A DNA stretch of 64,000 nt, taken from the NCBI GenBank assembly GCA_905183005.1, contig CAJJDO010000079.1, positions 165,510 through 229,509 on the forward strand, read 5' to 3'. The position numbers were made by a program, and so were the translations under genes. Under the pieces are notes generated by a model, which was not told the origin of the DNA, did no database searches, and saw nothing but the letters and a program-made list of their open reading frames with translations. Shown here piece by piece: positions 39,956 to 53,137 of this stretch (position 1 is its first letter; the number at the start of each line of letters is the position of its first letter). This stretch comes from Paramecium pentaurelia. Taxonomy: Eukaryota; Ciliophora; Oligohymenophorea; Peniculida; Parameciidae.

Positions 39956-40819
39956 ATGCAATAACCCTTTACAATAAATCCAAAGTGCTTTGGGTAATTT
40001 GTTAGACCCAAACACAATATTGAATAACAAGAACAAATATAAAAGAATGAATAATAATAATAATGTTTATCTAAAAATATTAATACTAATCCATAGATGT
40101 GGGTCAAAAATAGATCAATCACAATATGTTCCAATACATCTACTTTACCTGAAACTTTGTCTACATCTTAATAGATTTAAGAGTTAAATTAATCAATTTA
40201 AGAAGTGAAATAAGAAGAAATGTTTTATAAAACTATGCCAACATTATTCTAGTAACTTTAGTAAAAGAACAATAGAAAATATGAACCATAGATGTAAATC
40301 ACTCAATACTAAATTGATCTTGCTAAAGTAAGTCTTTATTCTTATCAAGATTTGTGATGATGATAGAACCACTCTAATGATTCGCAATATTCCTAATAAA
40401 TACACTCAACCTATGTTACTAGAGAATATAGACATTAATCATAAAGATACTTATGATTTTTTTTATCTTCCAATAGATTTTACTGTAAATTTTTTATAAA
40501 TATTAGAATAAATGCAATGTAGGTTATGCATTCATCAATTTCTTACATACTAAATTTATTCCAAAGTTTTTTTTAGAGTTTCAAGACAAAAAGTGGAAAC
40601 TCTTTAATTCAGAAAAAGTATTAATTTTATTTATATTTTAAAGATCTGTTAAATCACATATGCCAGAATTTAAGGTGTAGAATAGTTATAGGGTCATTTC
40701 TAATACTCAACTATTATGTAAGAGAAGGTAAAAAATTTATTTTTTATAACAAGGATAATCGATTAAAGCCAATCTTTAAGAAAAATAGATCCGATTAATA
40801 ATTTATTAAATGGAGATGA
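39956..40819 (+). CDS. Mei2-like RNA-binding protein (RRM_2 domain)
   Basis: ATG at 39956, TGA at 40817-40819. Removing four introns (22, 22, 26, 26 nt) leaves exactly 256 codons. The N-terminal ~110 residues are Gln/Asn-rich and polar. The rest is the Mei2-type C-terminal RRM: RTTLMIRNIPNKYTQ (RNP2 region), YDFFYLPIDF, NKCNVGYAFINF (RNP1 region), then ITYARIQG and a GHFQYS tail. These are the hallmarks of the Mei2 family, which binds RNA and in fungi and plants controls meiosis or differentiation. Here only one RRM is present and the protein is short, a minimal version. In a ciliate a link to conjugation would be speculative. Confidence 0.9.
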
Positions 40820-40922
40820 TATTTGTATTAAAAATACTGATCTAATTTATTATTTGCTTTTCTTTTTTCAATATTATTATATAACTGAATCTCTAATTAC
40901 GTATTATATTATATTATTTTTT

Positions 40923-41895
40923 ATGAAATATCTTCTTATATCAACCTTCGTGATATTATCATATTAATGGTGGGATGTAGGTCATATGATGACTGCATAA
41001 ATAGCAAAAAATCATCTGAGAGAGAATAGACCTGATGTTTTGGCATGGGCTGATTCATTAATATAAGACTTTAGCTCCCTTACTGATGGAAGATCTAACA
41101 CATTTGCAGAGGCTGCAGTTTGGCTCGATGATATCAAAGAAACAGGAACTAATTTCATGAACGATTGGCATTACACTGATCGACCAATGAATCCAGATGG
41201 TCTCTAAATTAAAATAGAAGATCAAGCTAGAAACATCAATTCCATCTATGCTATCAATTCAGCTACTTCTGTATTAACTAGCACCAAAACTGCTAAATAC
41301 AGACATACAGTTTTCAAAGCTGAAATGATTAGAGTGTTATTGCATGTTGTAGGTGATCTACATTAACCACTTCACGATACTACTTTTTGGAATGGTACCT
41401 ATCCTAATGGAGATTAAGGAGGAAATTTGATGAAAGTACAAGTAATAATTAATACTAATAATAATTAGATTGAAAATGGTACTTTTGTTAATTTACATTC
41501 TTTTTGGGATGCAGGTGCATTTGCCTTTACTTCTAATTCCACTTTTCTAACTAGACCTTTATCTTAACAAGATTAAGAATATCTGGATAATTGGGCAAAA
41601 GACTTGATGAAATCATATCCATATTCCAATTATAAAGATTACGATATGACGTAAGTGTATTAAAAAATTATGTAGTAATCCTACAGTTTGGACTTATGTT
41701 GGATATAGATAAGCTCAACAATTTGTTTATCCAATGATATAGTCTTCAAATAACTTCAATAAAAATTATGTTGAACAAGCAAAATAATTCTGTGAAAACA
41801 ACATTGTTATTGGAGGTTATAGATTAGCAAACAAATTGATTGAAATCTTTGATACAATACTATTAAATGAATCCAAGATCAAATTAGATTAATGA
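40923..41895 (+). CDS. Secreted S1/P1-type zinc nuclease
   Basis: 315 aa after removal of one 25-nt intron (41651-41675), which restores an exact frame (316 codons). The N-terminus is a signal peptide ending just before WWDVGH; in this family the mature N-terminal Trp and the His coordinate zinc. Further ligands and motifs are present: WLDDIK, DWHYTD, HVVGDLHQPLHD, GGN and NLHSFWD. The family cleaves single-stranded DNA and RNA and removes 3' phosphates, using three zinc ions. Length is normal (about 290-320). Secretion or delivery to phagosomes is inferred from the signal peptide. Confidence 0.92.
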
Positions 41896-42037
41896 TCATT
41901 ATTATATTTAAATGTATCTCAATCTCTTCATTATAAATTTTATTATCAATTAATTATAACTATCATTAATTAATAATTATATATTTTTATAATGTTTCAA
42001 ATATCAAAATTTGATATCATTGAATGTCATTATTTTT

Positions 42038-45000
42038 TCAGAATTAAACGCATCTCTCCCACCAACTTGGATATGAATTTTTAGATTTAAAACGACGAAT
42101 CTAGATATTATAATTAAAATAGATACTAAATATTTTCTTCCTTCTGCCCAAATCAACATCACTAATGCAAAAGGAAGTGCTCCTGTACCATAATGAATAA
42201 ATAACACATCTCTAGTTCCAAACACAGCATTAAATACTTGTACATAAGATAAACAAACTGTTAACATAAATTCGACCCAGAAGGCAAAAAACATATAATA
42301 ATTAGAAAAACCTAATAAATTTAATTCAATAAATTACCTTAAAATGTTCCAGCATTAATTAATGATCTTAAACCCTAGTAATTAGTAATTTATCCAACTA
42401 CAATTCCATAAAGGAAGGTAGTCTAAGCATAATTTGAAGCCTCAGTTGTATAACAATAAGGTCTATTTGTATATGGAGAAACTAAATTAACAGTACATTA
42501 TGCCCATTCAAATGATTATTAAATCTTACCATCTTTACATTCAAGATAAGCCATCCTCAAATCAAGTTTAGAATGATTTGCAAAAATCCAATCTACTTCC
42601 TCAGATTTAGATTCAGGAAATTCTGTACAAACTCCATCTTTATATAATTCTTTTAGATTTGTATTTCCAAACCAAGGATCATTAGGATCAAAAATATCAT
42701 TAGTTTTTGGTAGTATAGTTTTTCTTATGCCAATATAAAGTAAATCTGAAGGATAGAATCCAAAATCATAAAATGATGCAAACCATTAGAAAAACCCACA
42801 ATATGTAGACAAAAAACCATTCTGCAAATAAGCATATATGAACATTTTACCCCCTACCAAATGATCATCTTTAGATCTTGGTCTCCTAGTCATTATATCA
42901 ATTTCTGCATCTTCAAATACAAAAGTTGTGCATGGAAATACATCAGTTCCCAAATCAATACACAATATTAATACAGTAGTTAAAGGTAAAGGTAATCTAA
43001 AGATGACAAATGCAACAAATGGAACTAGTTCTGAAATATTTGATGTTAAACAATATGCCATACTTTTCTTTAAATTATCAAAGATCTTTCTTCCTTCTTC
43101 TATTCCTATAACAATATTTGAAAAATCATCATTTAACAATATCATATCTGCTGCATCTTTAGCAACATCAGATCCTGTAATACCCATAGCAACTCCAATA
43201 TCAGCCTTCTTAATAGCAGGACTATCATTTACTCCATCTCCTGTAACAGCTACAATATGTCCTCTTTTTTAACATCCATCTACAATAATTAATTTTTAAG
43301 CTGGACTTGTTCTTGCAAAAACCAATTAGGGTTTACTTAACCATTCCTATAATTATCTTCCTTTTTCATCTTCTGGTAAACCTTCATCATCAATTGCCAT
43401 TTTAGTTAATTTATCACCATGAATTACTAAAGCATTTGATTAATGGAATGCCTCTTCAAATGATATACCTTTTTCTATCATTATTTCATCAACTGTTTTC
43501 TCTGTTATTATATTACATTATCTAGCTATGGCTGTAGCTGTGACTGGTTAATCTCCAGTAACCATAATAACTTAGATCCCTGCAGTTTTACATTTAATAA
43601 CAGCATAAGGAACATTATCTTTAGGAGGATCAATTAATGAAATTAAACCAACAAAAACTTAATTATTAAATGGAAAATTCATTTTATCTAGATTAAATTA
43701 ATATCCTATTGGAAATTATTCTTTAGGTAAATGTAATTTGGCAAATCCTAATACTCGTTCTCCTTATCTTCCAAATTATTCATTTATCTAATCAAAAGAT
43801 CTTTCCCATTTCTCATCTTTTGTTTCTATTTTTCCATCTTTATATACTTAATCACATAATTTCCATATTCTCTCTGGAGCTCCTTTTGTTAATAAGCAAT
43901 AATGAGAATCTTAAGTTTCATATTCCACTATGATAAATGCATATTTATTATTAGAATTAAAAGGCATTTTTGCAAACTTATTTTCTGAATCTTTTGCAGG
44001 TGTTCTACTTTATCTCATTCTTTAGATATCACTTATTGGTTAGAAGAATTTTATTAAAGCAGTTTCAGATGCATCTCCTATAGTAGGTTTATCTTGACAA
44101 AGCATCTTATTGAAATTTTATTCCCATTTCTCATTAGCTTCTTTTAATTTTTAATCTTTTTATTATTGATTCAAACCAAGTGCATTCTATATTCTAATCT
44201 TTTAATCTTAAGGTAAAGAATTATCAAATGTTGCTTCTGAACATAAGACTGCTGTTTCTTAAAGTGTTTTAAAACCTATTTCATTAATATCATATTCATA
44301 TTTAAATTTTGGACCCATTTTTTCTAAATTCATTCCTCTATGCTTTTTGTTATTAAACCATAAATTTTCAACAGTCATTTTATTCTAAGTCAATGTTCCT
44401 GTCTTATCAGAACATATACAAGATCTATTATTTAAATAGATTATTACGTTGATCCTAGGGTTTCCACTCCCTCCAAATTTTTCACAAGAACCTTTTTATA
44501 AGCTAACTTTTTTGCTGTTAATGTTAATGCTACTGTAACTGTGGCTAGAAGTCCTTCTGGAACATTGGCTACAATAATTCCTATTCCAAAAACAAGATTT
44601 GTGATTGGAGCTAAGAATATAATATTTATTTATACGATATCCTATCACAAAACCCAAAACAAAGAAGATTACACCAAATGTTGTTGCTATTGCACTTATA
44701 TTCTTTATAAAATTATTAAGTTCTTTTCTTAATGTAGTATCTTCACTTCCAGAACTTTATACTAAACCAGCTATTTAACCAATTACAGTATTATCTCCTG
44801 TAAAAATAACCAAACCTTTTCCATTACCCTATTTAATAAGATATTAAATTACCTCCTTGCATAGAGTTCCAAAAAAGGCTAAATTCTTTGTTTCTAAAGG
44901 ATTCACAAGATTTGTGCATTCTGGAGTTCTCATTAATGATAATGACTCTCCTGTCAAACTTGAATTATCAACCTTCATTTCATTACTCTCCAATATTCTA

Positions 45001-45684
45001 AGATCTGCTGGAATTCTTTTTCCATTTTCAACAATCACTACATCACCAGGTACTAAATTTGAAGCCGGTAATTTTTATTATTATCCATCTCTTATTACTA
45101 AAGTCTCAGGAGGTATGAAATTTTTAAAGGAGTCCATTATTGCTTCTGATTTGGCATTCTAGAAAAATGTTATAACTCCTGTCAGTGTATTTACTACTAC
45201 TATAACAATACCCAAATATAACTAGAATACTAATATAAATTTTACATTAGAAGGATCCTCAGGAGACAATCCATAAGCTATAAAGCATAAGATTGATCCA
45301 ACCCACAAAAGCATTGAAAACATAGAAGTTAATTCATGTATTAATTTTATATACCAAGGTACTTTTTCTTTTTAAGTTAATTCATTTTTTCCAACTTCCA
45401 ATAATCTTTAATTGGCAACATCTTTAGTTAATCCATCTTTTGAACTTGTTTAAAATCTCTACTCAAGTTCTTCTAATGGGATTCTATGTTCATCCTTAAT
45501 TTTTAAATATATTAAGTACCATATTTTTGAATTTTTCTGCTTTATTTGCATCCACTTTTTCTTTCTCCTTACTCTTACCCTTGTCAATTTATGATAACAG
45601 CTTCTTTCTTCTTTCTGCTATCTCTCTTGTAAGTTAATCAAATTCCTTCCTCGCTTATACAAGTTATAATTCTTAGCTAAACAT
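42038..45684 (-). CDS. P-type ATPase, Na+/K+ (or H+/K+) alpha-subunit type
   Basis: Ion pump with all hallmark motifs: the TGES actuator loop, the phosphorylation site CSDKTGTLT, the KGAPE nucleotide-binding motif, TGDQPVTA and the hinge TGDGVNDSPA. The GITGSDVAKDAADMILLNDDF segment and the membrane stretch after it match the P2C (Na/K) class better than SERCA. Six introns (25, 24, 25, 23, 26, 26 nt) are removed to give exactly 1,166 codons. Start at 45684 is chosen because the upstream frame is coherent from there (MFSQELQL). The C-terminus ends IRRF...PSWWERCVQF only if the last intron is spliced; unspliced reading runs out of frame. Plasma membrane location is inferred. No beta subunit is in the window. 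Confidence 0.93.
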
Positions 45685-46598
45685 TAGATAACAGGATACT
45701 TCTGTTAAGTAAACATGGTTACTATCATAGACGCAGATTTATTAGCCGATTTCATTTGTAATTAAAAATTCAATCCTAATAAGATTTAATTGTCCTTATA
45801 AAACAATGATGTAATATAATTGATTAATTTATAAAATTCTAAGATGTCCCCTAAAATTTATAAGCACTGATTTTTGAAGTATTCGATTCTAACCTTAAAC
45901 TTAGATAATTAGTTAAGACTTATTGTCATTTCTGTAATTTTTTAGTTGCAATTTAAAAAATTGAGATAAAAATTGTTTTAATATAATTTTTATATTTCAA
46001 TATAGTGATATTTTTATTATGAAAAATAATTATATAAATAATGTGGTATTATATTTGATCAAATTCGAAATGATTATAATATAGATATTAATTATTAATA
46101 TAAATAACAAATGTCTTATTAATATGTTATTATGCTATGAAAATTACAATTGCTGGTTTAAATATATGTTAAAAATATTTAGAATAAAATTAGGAATTAT
46201 TGTATTCATAATTAAAATATTAAATTTATTTAAATATCACAATTATTTACTCAGAATAGCATACTTGAAATAAAAATATTAAAAATTTATGATTGCTATG
46301 TTAAGCTGATATAACTTTGCAATTTATCCTTAAAATTGAATAATTAATAGTAAATATTTTATTTTATTATTAAAGAATACAATAATAAAATGTTTAACAT
46401 AAGAAATTGTAATTCTCTGCAAAATAATAATAAGAATCAGGACAAAGAGATGAAAATTAAATTTAAGACATGATAATTAAACAAATTATAATATAATTGT
46501 ATTTATTTATTAAAGGAGATAAATATAAAATATCCTTAGTTAAATAATTAAAAATATATTCTTAAGCTTCATTATTATACGATTCAAAAATATTCATC
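45685..46598. other. AT-rich divergent intergenic region
   Basis: Lies between the pump (minus) and the next plus gene. No coding or RNA feature was recognised; likely holds both promoters. Confidence 0.5.
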
Positions 46599-46616
46599 AT
46601 GATAAATAAATAAAAT

Positions 46617-47120
46617 ATGAATTCCAAAAGCCTCTCAAAAACCCATATAATCAAAGATTAAATGAAGAATCAATAAATACCTTATAAATCGATGGAACGT
46701 CTTTCGATATGTTAACCTTTCAGCAACAATGAATTTTTCAACCGATAAAAATTGTATGATGATTTATACAACACTAATCAATTCAAATGTGAAAGCTTAA
46801 ACTTTGTGACTACAGAGAAGGGAATCAAACAAAGTAAGTATAAGGACATTGTTGAGTCAGCAAAATTAAAATATGCTTAATCACCAAATAATCTCAGAAA
46901 CAATATAATATAATTACAATAAAACTCAATTACAGACATTGTAGAATAATTGAGAAATCAAAAGAAAGCTAATAATGTCAAACTTAAAAATAATGCTAAC
47001 AACCTTTAGAAATTTTAGTAATTAAATCTGAATTTCATTTTGATTATAGCTATTCCATTAATATGTAGCTTGGTAGTACTTTTTGAAATGACAAGAATGG
47101 AAGGACAAAATACAAATTGA
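46617..47120 (+). CDS. Putative tail-anchored protein
   Basis: Intact frame of 168 codons (167 aa), no intron. It is hydrophilic with a coiled-coil-like region near residues 90-135. It ends in a single hydrophobic segment (FILIIAIPLICSLVVLF) followed by a short polar tail, which is the layout of a tail-anchored SNARE-like membrane protein. No SNARE zero-layer residue was securely identified. An in-frame ATG at 46599 could add six residues. Confidence 0.6.
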
Positions 47121-48026
47121 ATATATTGTATATCAAGTATTATACTTGAAAATGTTTTAAAAACTATAAAGTATCTTTGAATATCATAAAAATATTATAT
47201 TTTTAAAGTAAATTCATATCTTATTTCTTATTCATTTTTCTAAATCTAATATTCATAAACTGATTTTGATTTAAAAGTATTACTATTCCATTTTTTTAAT
47301 TTCTGTTAAATTATATTTAAACTAAAATAAGAATTTAGAAAATTAATATAAGTATTAATCCAGAGCTTTAACCTTAGTTAAGGAATAGATCTTAAGATTA
47401 AAATTGGTCTTTACATTTTTAAAATTAGGATTAAAAATTTTCATATATTAAACATAAGATAATCAAGAATATTAATTAAGTAAAAATATCTTAAAATGCA
47501 TTTATTTAATATATTTTTCAGTATCCATAACAGAATTTTGGGAAACTAAATTTTGTATTAATCAGTATTAAACTATAATTAAAAATAAAAGACAACTATA
47601 TTTTGTTAAGTAATTTCTAATTTTTTATAATTAGTCAATTTTTATTAGATTATATATTTTCTTAAGGATCCTTTTAAATTGAACTAAAAAGGAAATCATA
47701 ACTTAAATTTATTTTAAATTTCCAAATATTTTTTAATAAATAATTACTACTAATTTAAGTTTATCAAATTTTTGTAAAACATATGATCATACAACATAAT
47801 AACAGAATTTAAATCTAATTACTTTATGAATACTAATAATCTATGAATTTACATATTAATTAGATGATTGGAAGATTTATTCTCAAAATGATGGATTTTC
47901 AATTGGAGAATGATGTGAATGTTTTATAAATTGCATTAGATTTAAAAGAAAAGACTTTTAAATCTAGTTGATATTTTAAGTACATTAAAAATTGAAATTA
48001 TATAAAATTTGCTTTATTTATTTTAT
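47121..48026. other. AT-rich intergenic region
   Basis: About 0.9 kb without a supported gene. A short frame near 47870-47960 is open but has no recognisable feature. Confidence 0.45.
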
Positions 48027-48350
48027 ATGGAATAAAAGATTTTAATAATTGCTGCAATATTACTCTTTCCAAGTATCTGTTGAAAAAATATATTAATAGA
48101 ATTTCAATAAAAATGAATGATTTTAATAGAGTCATCTGATTAGACTATAGTTCTTTATGATAATACTCATAATATCAAAGATTATGATCATTGTTCTACC
48201 AAGATGCTTCTACTTGTATTAATTTCCATATCACAACCAATTAAATTAGAAAATAATTTTCTTAGTTATCAAGTTTAATTCAGTAACAAAATCTATATTT
48301 ATCCAGATAATGTTTTTGATCTAGGATATTTATTATGGAAGGATAAATGA
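48027..48350 (+). CDS. Possible small secreted protein
   Basis: The first exon reads as a signal peptide (MEQKILIIAAILLFPSI). Joining it across a 51-nt GT...AG stretch to the frame at 48133-48350 gives a protein of about 90 aa ending DNVFDLGYLLWKDK and TGA. The second part alone is open from an ATG at 48117. The intron would be long for this genome, so the join is uncertain. It ends 40 bp before the next gene on the same strand. No family recognised. Confidence 0.4.
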
Positions 48351-48390
48351 CATCTTTGTATTTATATATATATATTAAATATATTTTAAT

Positions 48391-50124
48391 ATGTAATAAA
48401 TTGACATAGATAATCATCATTTAAACTTCTAATTAGAACTACAATATGCAAGAGCAAGATAACGATAGAGAAGAAGAAGGGTCCTCCTAATTGTGTTTGC
48501 CCTCATGTCTATCTTTTATGTAGTTATCAAACCAAAATAATATGCTGAAAAATCAAGTCAGATTCCATATTCTTAAAATAATGGTACTAATGGAGCCATC
48601 AATATTACAGAGACTAATTAAACTTTAGCTCAAATCTAGTCACATTTTCAAATCTTAGAAAAGCTGCTTATCTCATAATTCTAAGGAATATGGACAGATT
48701 CTTAAAATTTATCTAATAACTTAGCAGAAGCTAATTTTTATAAAACTTCCTATTAAAATCACTTTTAAATACAATTATCATTAAAACTCATTGAAGGTTA
48801 ATTTCTAGAAGATTATTATAACTAATTCACATTTTATTTGAATTCTTCATAATTAATTATACCACTTGAAGATAATAAGTTTGTTTTTGAAAATGTTAGA
48901 GGGTCTTACAGAAGATCTAGTGTTTTTGTAAAAGATTAATCCAGCATAGAAATCTACTCTAATTTAACTATATATTTAAATAATTTTAATATTGAGAGGG
49001 AATCAATAGATAATGTTACATTAGAATTAAATGCTCATTATAAATTATATTCTGATACATTCTCTTTCAGTTCTTGTCTTAATATCATAAATGTAAAAAT
49101 TTATATATAAATTAAGATAGATAACAAAGCTATAATTTATTCTACTATTGTATCTGTTTTAAGTGTAATTTAATTTATCAGTTGTCTAAAATTAATGAAA
49201 GACTTTATTAATTAAAATAGAATTGCTACTTAATTCAGTCTATTTATATTTGTTTTTCTTATGATTTTTGATGGATACTTAGGAATTGTTCATTTCTTTC
49301 TTGCATTAAAAAGTGAAGTATATATATCATTTTATTATTAATTTAGTATTTTCTAACACCTGCCTTCCTTGAATTAGTACTATTCTTTTTTTTGGAATTG
49401 AAACTTGCTAAACACATATGGTAAGAAAGGTTTATCAACTTAGAAGACAATCTAAATTTAAGAAGAGAGTTATATAGATTTCATCTTAAATTTTACTTCC
49501 TTGCTATTATTTTAGTACTTTTACTTTATTATTTTGTTTACTACAATATTTTTTTGATTTTTATGAACCTATACTTACTACCATAAATTATACATGTAGC
49601 ATATAAAGGACAATAAGTAGAATTTGATAAAATATTTGTTTTTGGCTTATTGTCAACCAGATTATTCATACCTGTAATATGCATATCATCTTTTAGATTT
49701 ATTATAGAGGTTGTCCTTACAATATTCTACATGCAAAGGTTTCCTATTTATCAGTCACTCTTATTCTTATCTTATTTACTGCTTAAATAATTCTTTATTA
49801 TTATCAATGTAAAATTGGACCCAGATTTTTCATACCAAGATGGTTAAGACCTAAAACTCATGAATATTTTATTGATTAACCCATTGAAGGAGATTGTGCC
49901 ATTTGTATATCTTAATTAACTGACATACCAACTGAATCTTAATTAGAAAATAAATTTTTTGCCCGTATTATTAGTAAAAATTAAAATAAACTTATGGAAA
50001 CACCTTGTGTATAAATCTCTCATTATTTTAGGGTCATCATTTTCATTCTATTTGCTTAACTAAATGGATGAATGTCAAATTAAATTGTCCAACTTGTCGT
50101 ACTGTACTTCCACCATTAATTTGA
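48391..50124 (+). CDS. Tul1/Dsc-type transmembrane RING E3 ubiquitin ligase
   Basis: About 560 aa. A basic N-terminus (RQRQRRRR) is followed by one transmembrane segment. A lumenal domain comes next (GIWTDSQNL and neighbours), then about six membrane segments, including LPQIIH, which resembles the Tul1 motif before a late helix. A C-terminal RING-H2 finger follows: CAIC...C-GHHFHSICLTKW...CPTC. This is the Golgi/endosomal membrane protein quality-control ligase family. Introns: 29 nt in the membrane domain (about 49320) and 23 nt inside the RING, right after the third Cys. One missing base near 49795 is needed to join the last helix to GPRFFIPRWLRP. No ATG of the competing frame (48446) is needed. 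Confidence 0.82.
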
Positions 50125-50778
50125 TTCATATCAATAAATAAATTATAAATTTCACTTTACAATTTAATCAAAATTTTAAAATCATTTCAAAAAAAAACAT
50201 TAATAAAGTAGATTATTTCATTTATATAATTAATAAATTTTATTAGAGACAAAAAGAATATTTAATGTTCTTTTTTTCACAACTTTTTTGTTTTCAGTTA
50301 AAGATCATCATGTATGGAAAGTTGAAAGTAAATAAAAACACTAAAACCTTCTTATCTATTAAGCAAAGTTTTATCTGTTAAAATTTGAGAACAAATTATA
50401 TTTGTATAATGGTAATTTCTGTTTTCTTTCTTTTACAAAAATCACAATAATCTCTTTTATAAAATATATATATTTAAAGATATATTGTTAAATAATCATA
50501 ATCTTATTTTTATTCAAGTAAATTATCCTTTTATACAAAAAATAATAGATTATCAATATAGAATAAACACCCCTATTGGCAAATATTTAAGTTAATATAT
50601 ATTTATTATAATTATTTGAGTAATTTATTATAATAAAATGAATGTTATAAAAAAGTGTGATTTAATGATTGTTTAGACTTGAACAAATATATTTATATAA
50701 TGAAGTAATTTTTATACTGTTTTAAAAATAATAAAATCGATTTGTTTAATATATATTTTATTATAATAATATCTTAAA
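50125..50778. other. AT-rich intergenic region
   Basis: No gene recognised; likely the upstream region of the coiled-coil gene. Confidence 0.5.
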
Positions 50779-53137
50779 ATGGAAGAATAACTCATAAATG
50801 TAATATTTGATCCAAATTTCTAATCTTTTGATTAAGAATTGGCCAATTTAAGTATGGATAAAATGATGAGTATCTAATTCTCAGAAGAATTATTACAAAA
50901 AAATTTTGCAGTTTTGATATCTATATTAAAACAATTGCATAAGGGAATGGTATTGTTAAATTCTAAAGTGTAAGATAATACTGATTGGGTGTAGGTAAAA
51001 TATGAATAAATAATAAGAAACTAAAAGAAGTAAGTGAAACTCCTGAAACTAAATAATAGAACAAAGAGACAATTGATCAAATCACTGAAAAATTATCATA
51101 AATGCATGAATTACATGTAAAACAAGAAGTTTCTTAGAAGGACTATGCAACAAAGGAAGAATTAGATTAAACAAATTAGAAATTTAGTAAGTCTTTGATT
51201 TACATTCCATTTAGATAGAATTGTAAAATAATAAGAACAAACTTTGTAGGATTTAGAAAGTGAATAAACTGGTTAAGCCAAGAAAATAGAAGATATAAAT
51301 AATACTCAAACACAATAATCTGAGTTATTAAAGTAATTAAATCAAGAAATTGAAAATATCAAAAAATAGATGAGTGGATTCTAAAATGAGTTACATGAAG
51401 TGGAGGAACGGAAACCAGAATAGATAATAATAGAGAAGGAAGTTATCAAGGAAACTCCAATTCAACCTATAGCTCTTCCTATTCAATATGCTGGAAATGA
51501 TGAATAGATAAATAAATTAAATTAAATAACTCTTGAGTTAAGTAAATATTTACATCAGAGTTAGAATAAAAATAAGAATAATTGTAATAAGAACTAGCCA
51601 ATTTAAAAGAGGGATTGAGTAAAGTCAAAGATACTGAGGAAAGTAATCCAATAGATTTATCAGATATAAATAAGAAATTAGATGGTCATGAAGAGGAAAT
51701 CTAATCTTTATTTGAAATTCTAGATAATATAAGACAGAAATTAAAGGATTAAAATAATAATTAATAATCTGATGTATCAAATGAGGAATTAAATTAAATG
51801 AAAAATGAAATAAAGAAATTTTAATCATAAATTGAAGCTTTGTAAACATAATTAAACTTAGCATCATTTGGATAAGGTGAAGATATGCAAGAAAATTAAG
51901 TAGCTTTAATTTTAGGAGAAATCAATAAATTAAGAGATTAAATATAAAATTATTGTACAATAATAGATTTTTAGAATGAGAATACAAAAAAGGAAATGAA
52001 AATGAAAATTGTTTAAGATCATGCTGATGAAGAATTAGAAAAAGCAAGAAGAGAATTCAAAAGTAAAATTGATAAGAAAGCAGAATAAACAGATATTGCC
52101 AAATTGGAAAAGGATATAATTTAATTAAAAGAGCAAATAGGAAAATCTTAATAGAGATAATCTTCAATACTTATTGAAACACCATTAAAACAAGGGAATA
52201 CTGATAAAGAATTATTAAATTAGATTAAAGAATTATAATAATCAATAAAAGAAATTGAAAGGTAATTAGTATTTAATCTTTTATTAGTGATTTATTAATA
52301 CACAAAACATAAATGAATTAAAATAATTAACAAACTCATATAAAATTAGCTGAATTGGAAAAAAAAATTTAAGGCATTTAAACTGATAAAATTTATATAG
52401 AACTATAAAATTAAAGAGAATAAATGGATTTAATTAAACGTGATTAAGATCAAAATAAAGTTAAGATAAACAATTTTGGAAAGAAAATTGAATCAATTGT
52501 AACTAAAGATGAATTATTTTAAACTTTTGATCCTAAAATTAAATAAGTAAGAGATGAAATCTAAAGAATTGGAGATGAAACTAAATTAAACATTGAGAGA
52601 AAAGCTGATGCTTAAGAAGTTAAAGATTTGAATTAAACATTCTTAGATTAATTACAAAAGGTTGTTACTGAACTTATAAAAACATTAGCCAATAAATAAG
52701 AAACTAAAAAGGCTCTTATATATCTAGAATAGAAAGTATTATAAAACTTATATATATATATATAGATTAATTAAATATTTATGATACTTGAAGGAGATGG
52801 ATCTAAAGATTAGGATTCCTTATTTGTAAAGAAGCCTCTCTCTTGGAGTTGTGCTTCATGTGACAAAGATTTAGACAAATACAAAGGATAATTGGGAGAT
52901 TTTAAAAATTGGGCAGTGTTCCCTCCAAAAGAAACTTCACCTGAGAGGATGGGCAAGGTAAAATTTGATATCTATGCTTAGTTTGGAATTGGATATAAGA
53001 ATATGTAAGAGAAATTGAAATCAAACAGAGAAAAATTAGATAAGGATAGAAATTAGAATGAAAAAGAATCCAGTTAACATTAATAAAGCATGACATTAAG
53101 TCAAAGTTAAACACAATTACCAAAAATAAAATAATGA
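50779..53137 (+). CDS. Long coiled-coil protein with Cys-rich C-terminal domain (DUF4795/QRICH2-like)
   Basis: Six introns (29, 28, 17, 26, 30 and 24 nt) leave exactly 735 codons (734 aa). Most of the protein is Lys/Glu/Gln-rich heptad repeats. A short proline-containing break lies at IQPIALPIQ (about 51470). The C-terminal ~110 residues form a compact region with WSCASCDKDL, NWAVFPPKET and RMGKFGIG. The CxSCD motif recalls the C-terminal part of DUF4795 proteins such as QRICH2, which are sperm-flagellar in animals. A ciliary or flagellar role is therefore possible but inferred. The 17-nt intron (GTAAATATTTACATCAG, about 51540) is among the shortest in the window. Confidence 0.7.

Noticed and set aside
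42004..42294. Minus frame that continues the pump past 42,130 without splicing
   Set aside because: Splicing the 26-nt GTATCT...CTAG intron gives the family-like C-terminus PSWWERCVQF and an exact frame; the unspliced reading does not.
42928..45162. Plus-strand frames opposite the pump gene
   Set aside because: Antisense shadows of the conserved P-type ATPase on the minus strand.
46599..46616. Earlier in-frame ATG for the tail-anchored protein
   Set aside because: Possible, but the six added residues carry no signal; the start at 46617 was kept as the conservative choice.
50820..51870. Bacterial-type or transposon origin for the coiled-coil gene
   Set aside because: Six ciliate-size introns restore an exact frame, so it is a resident nuclear gene.
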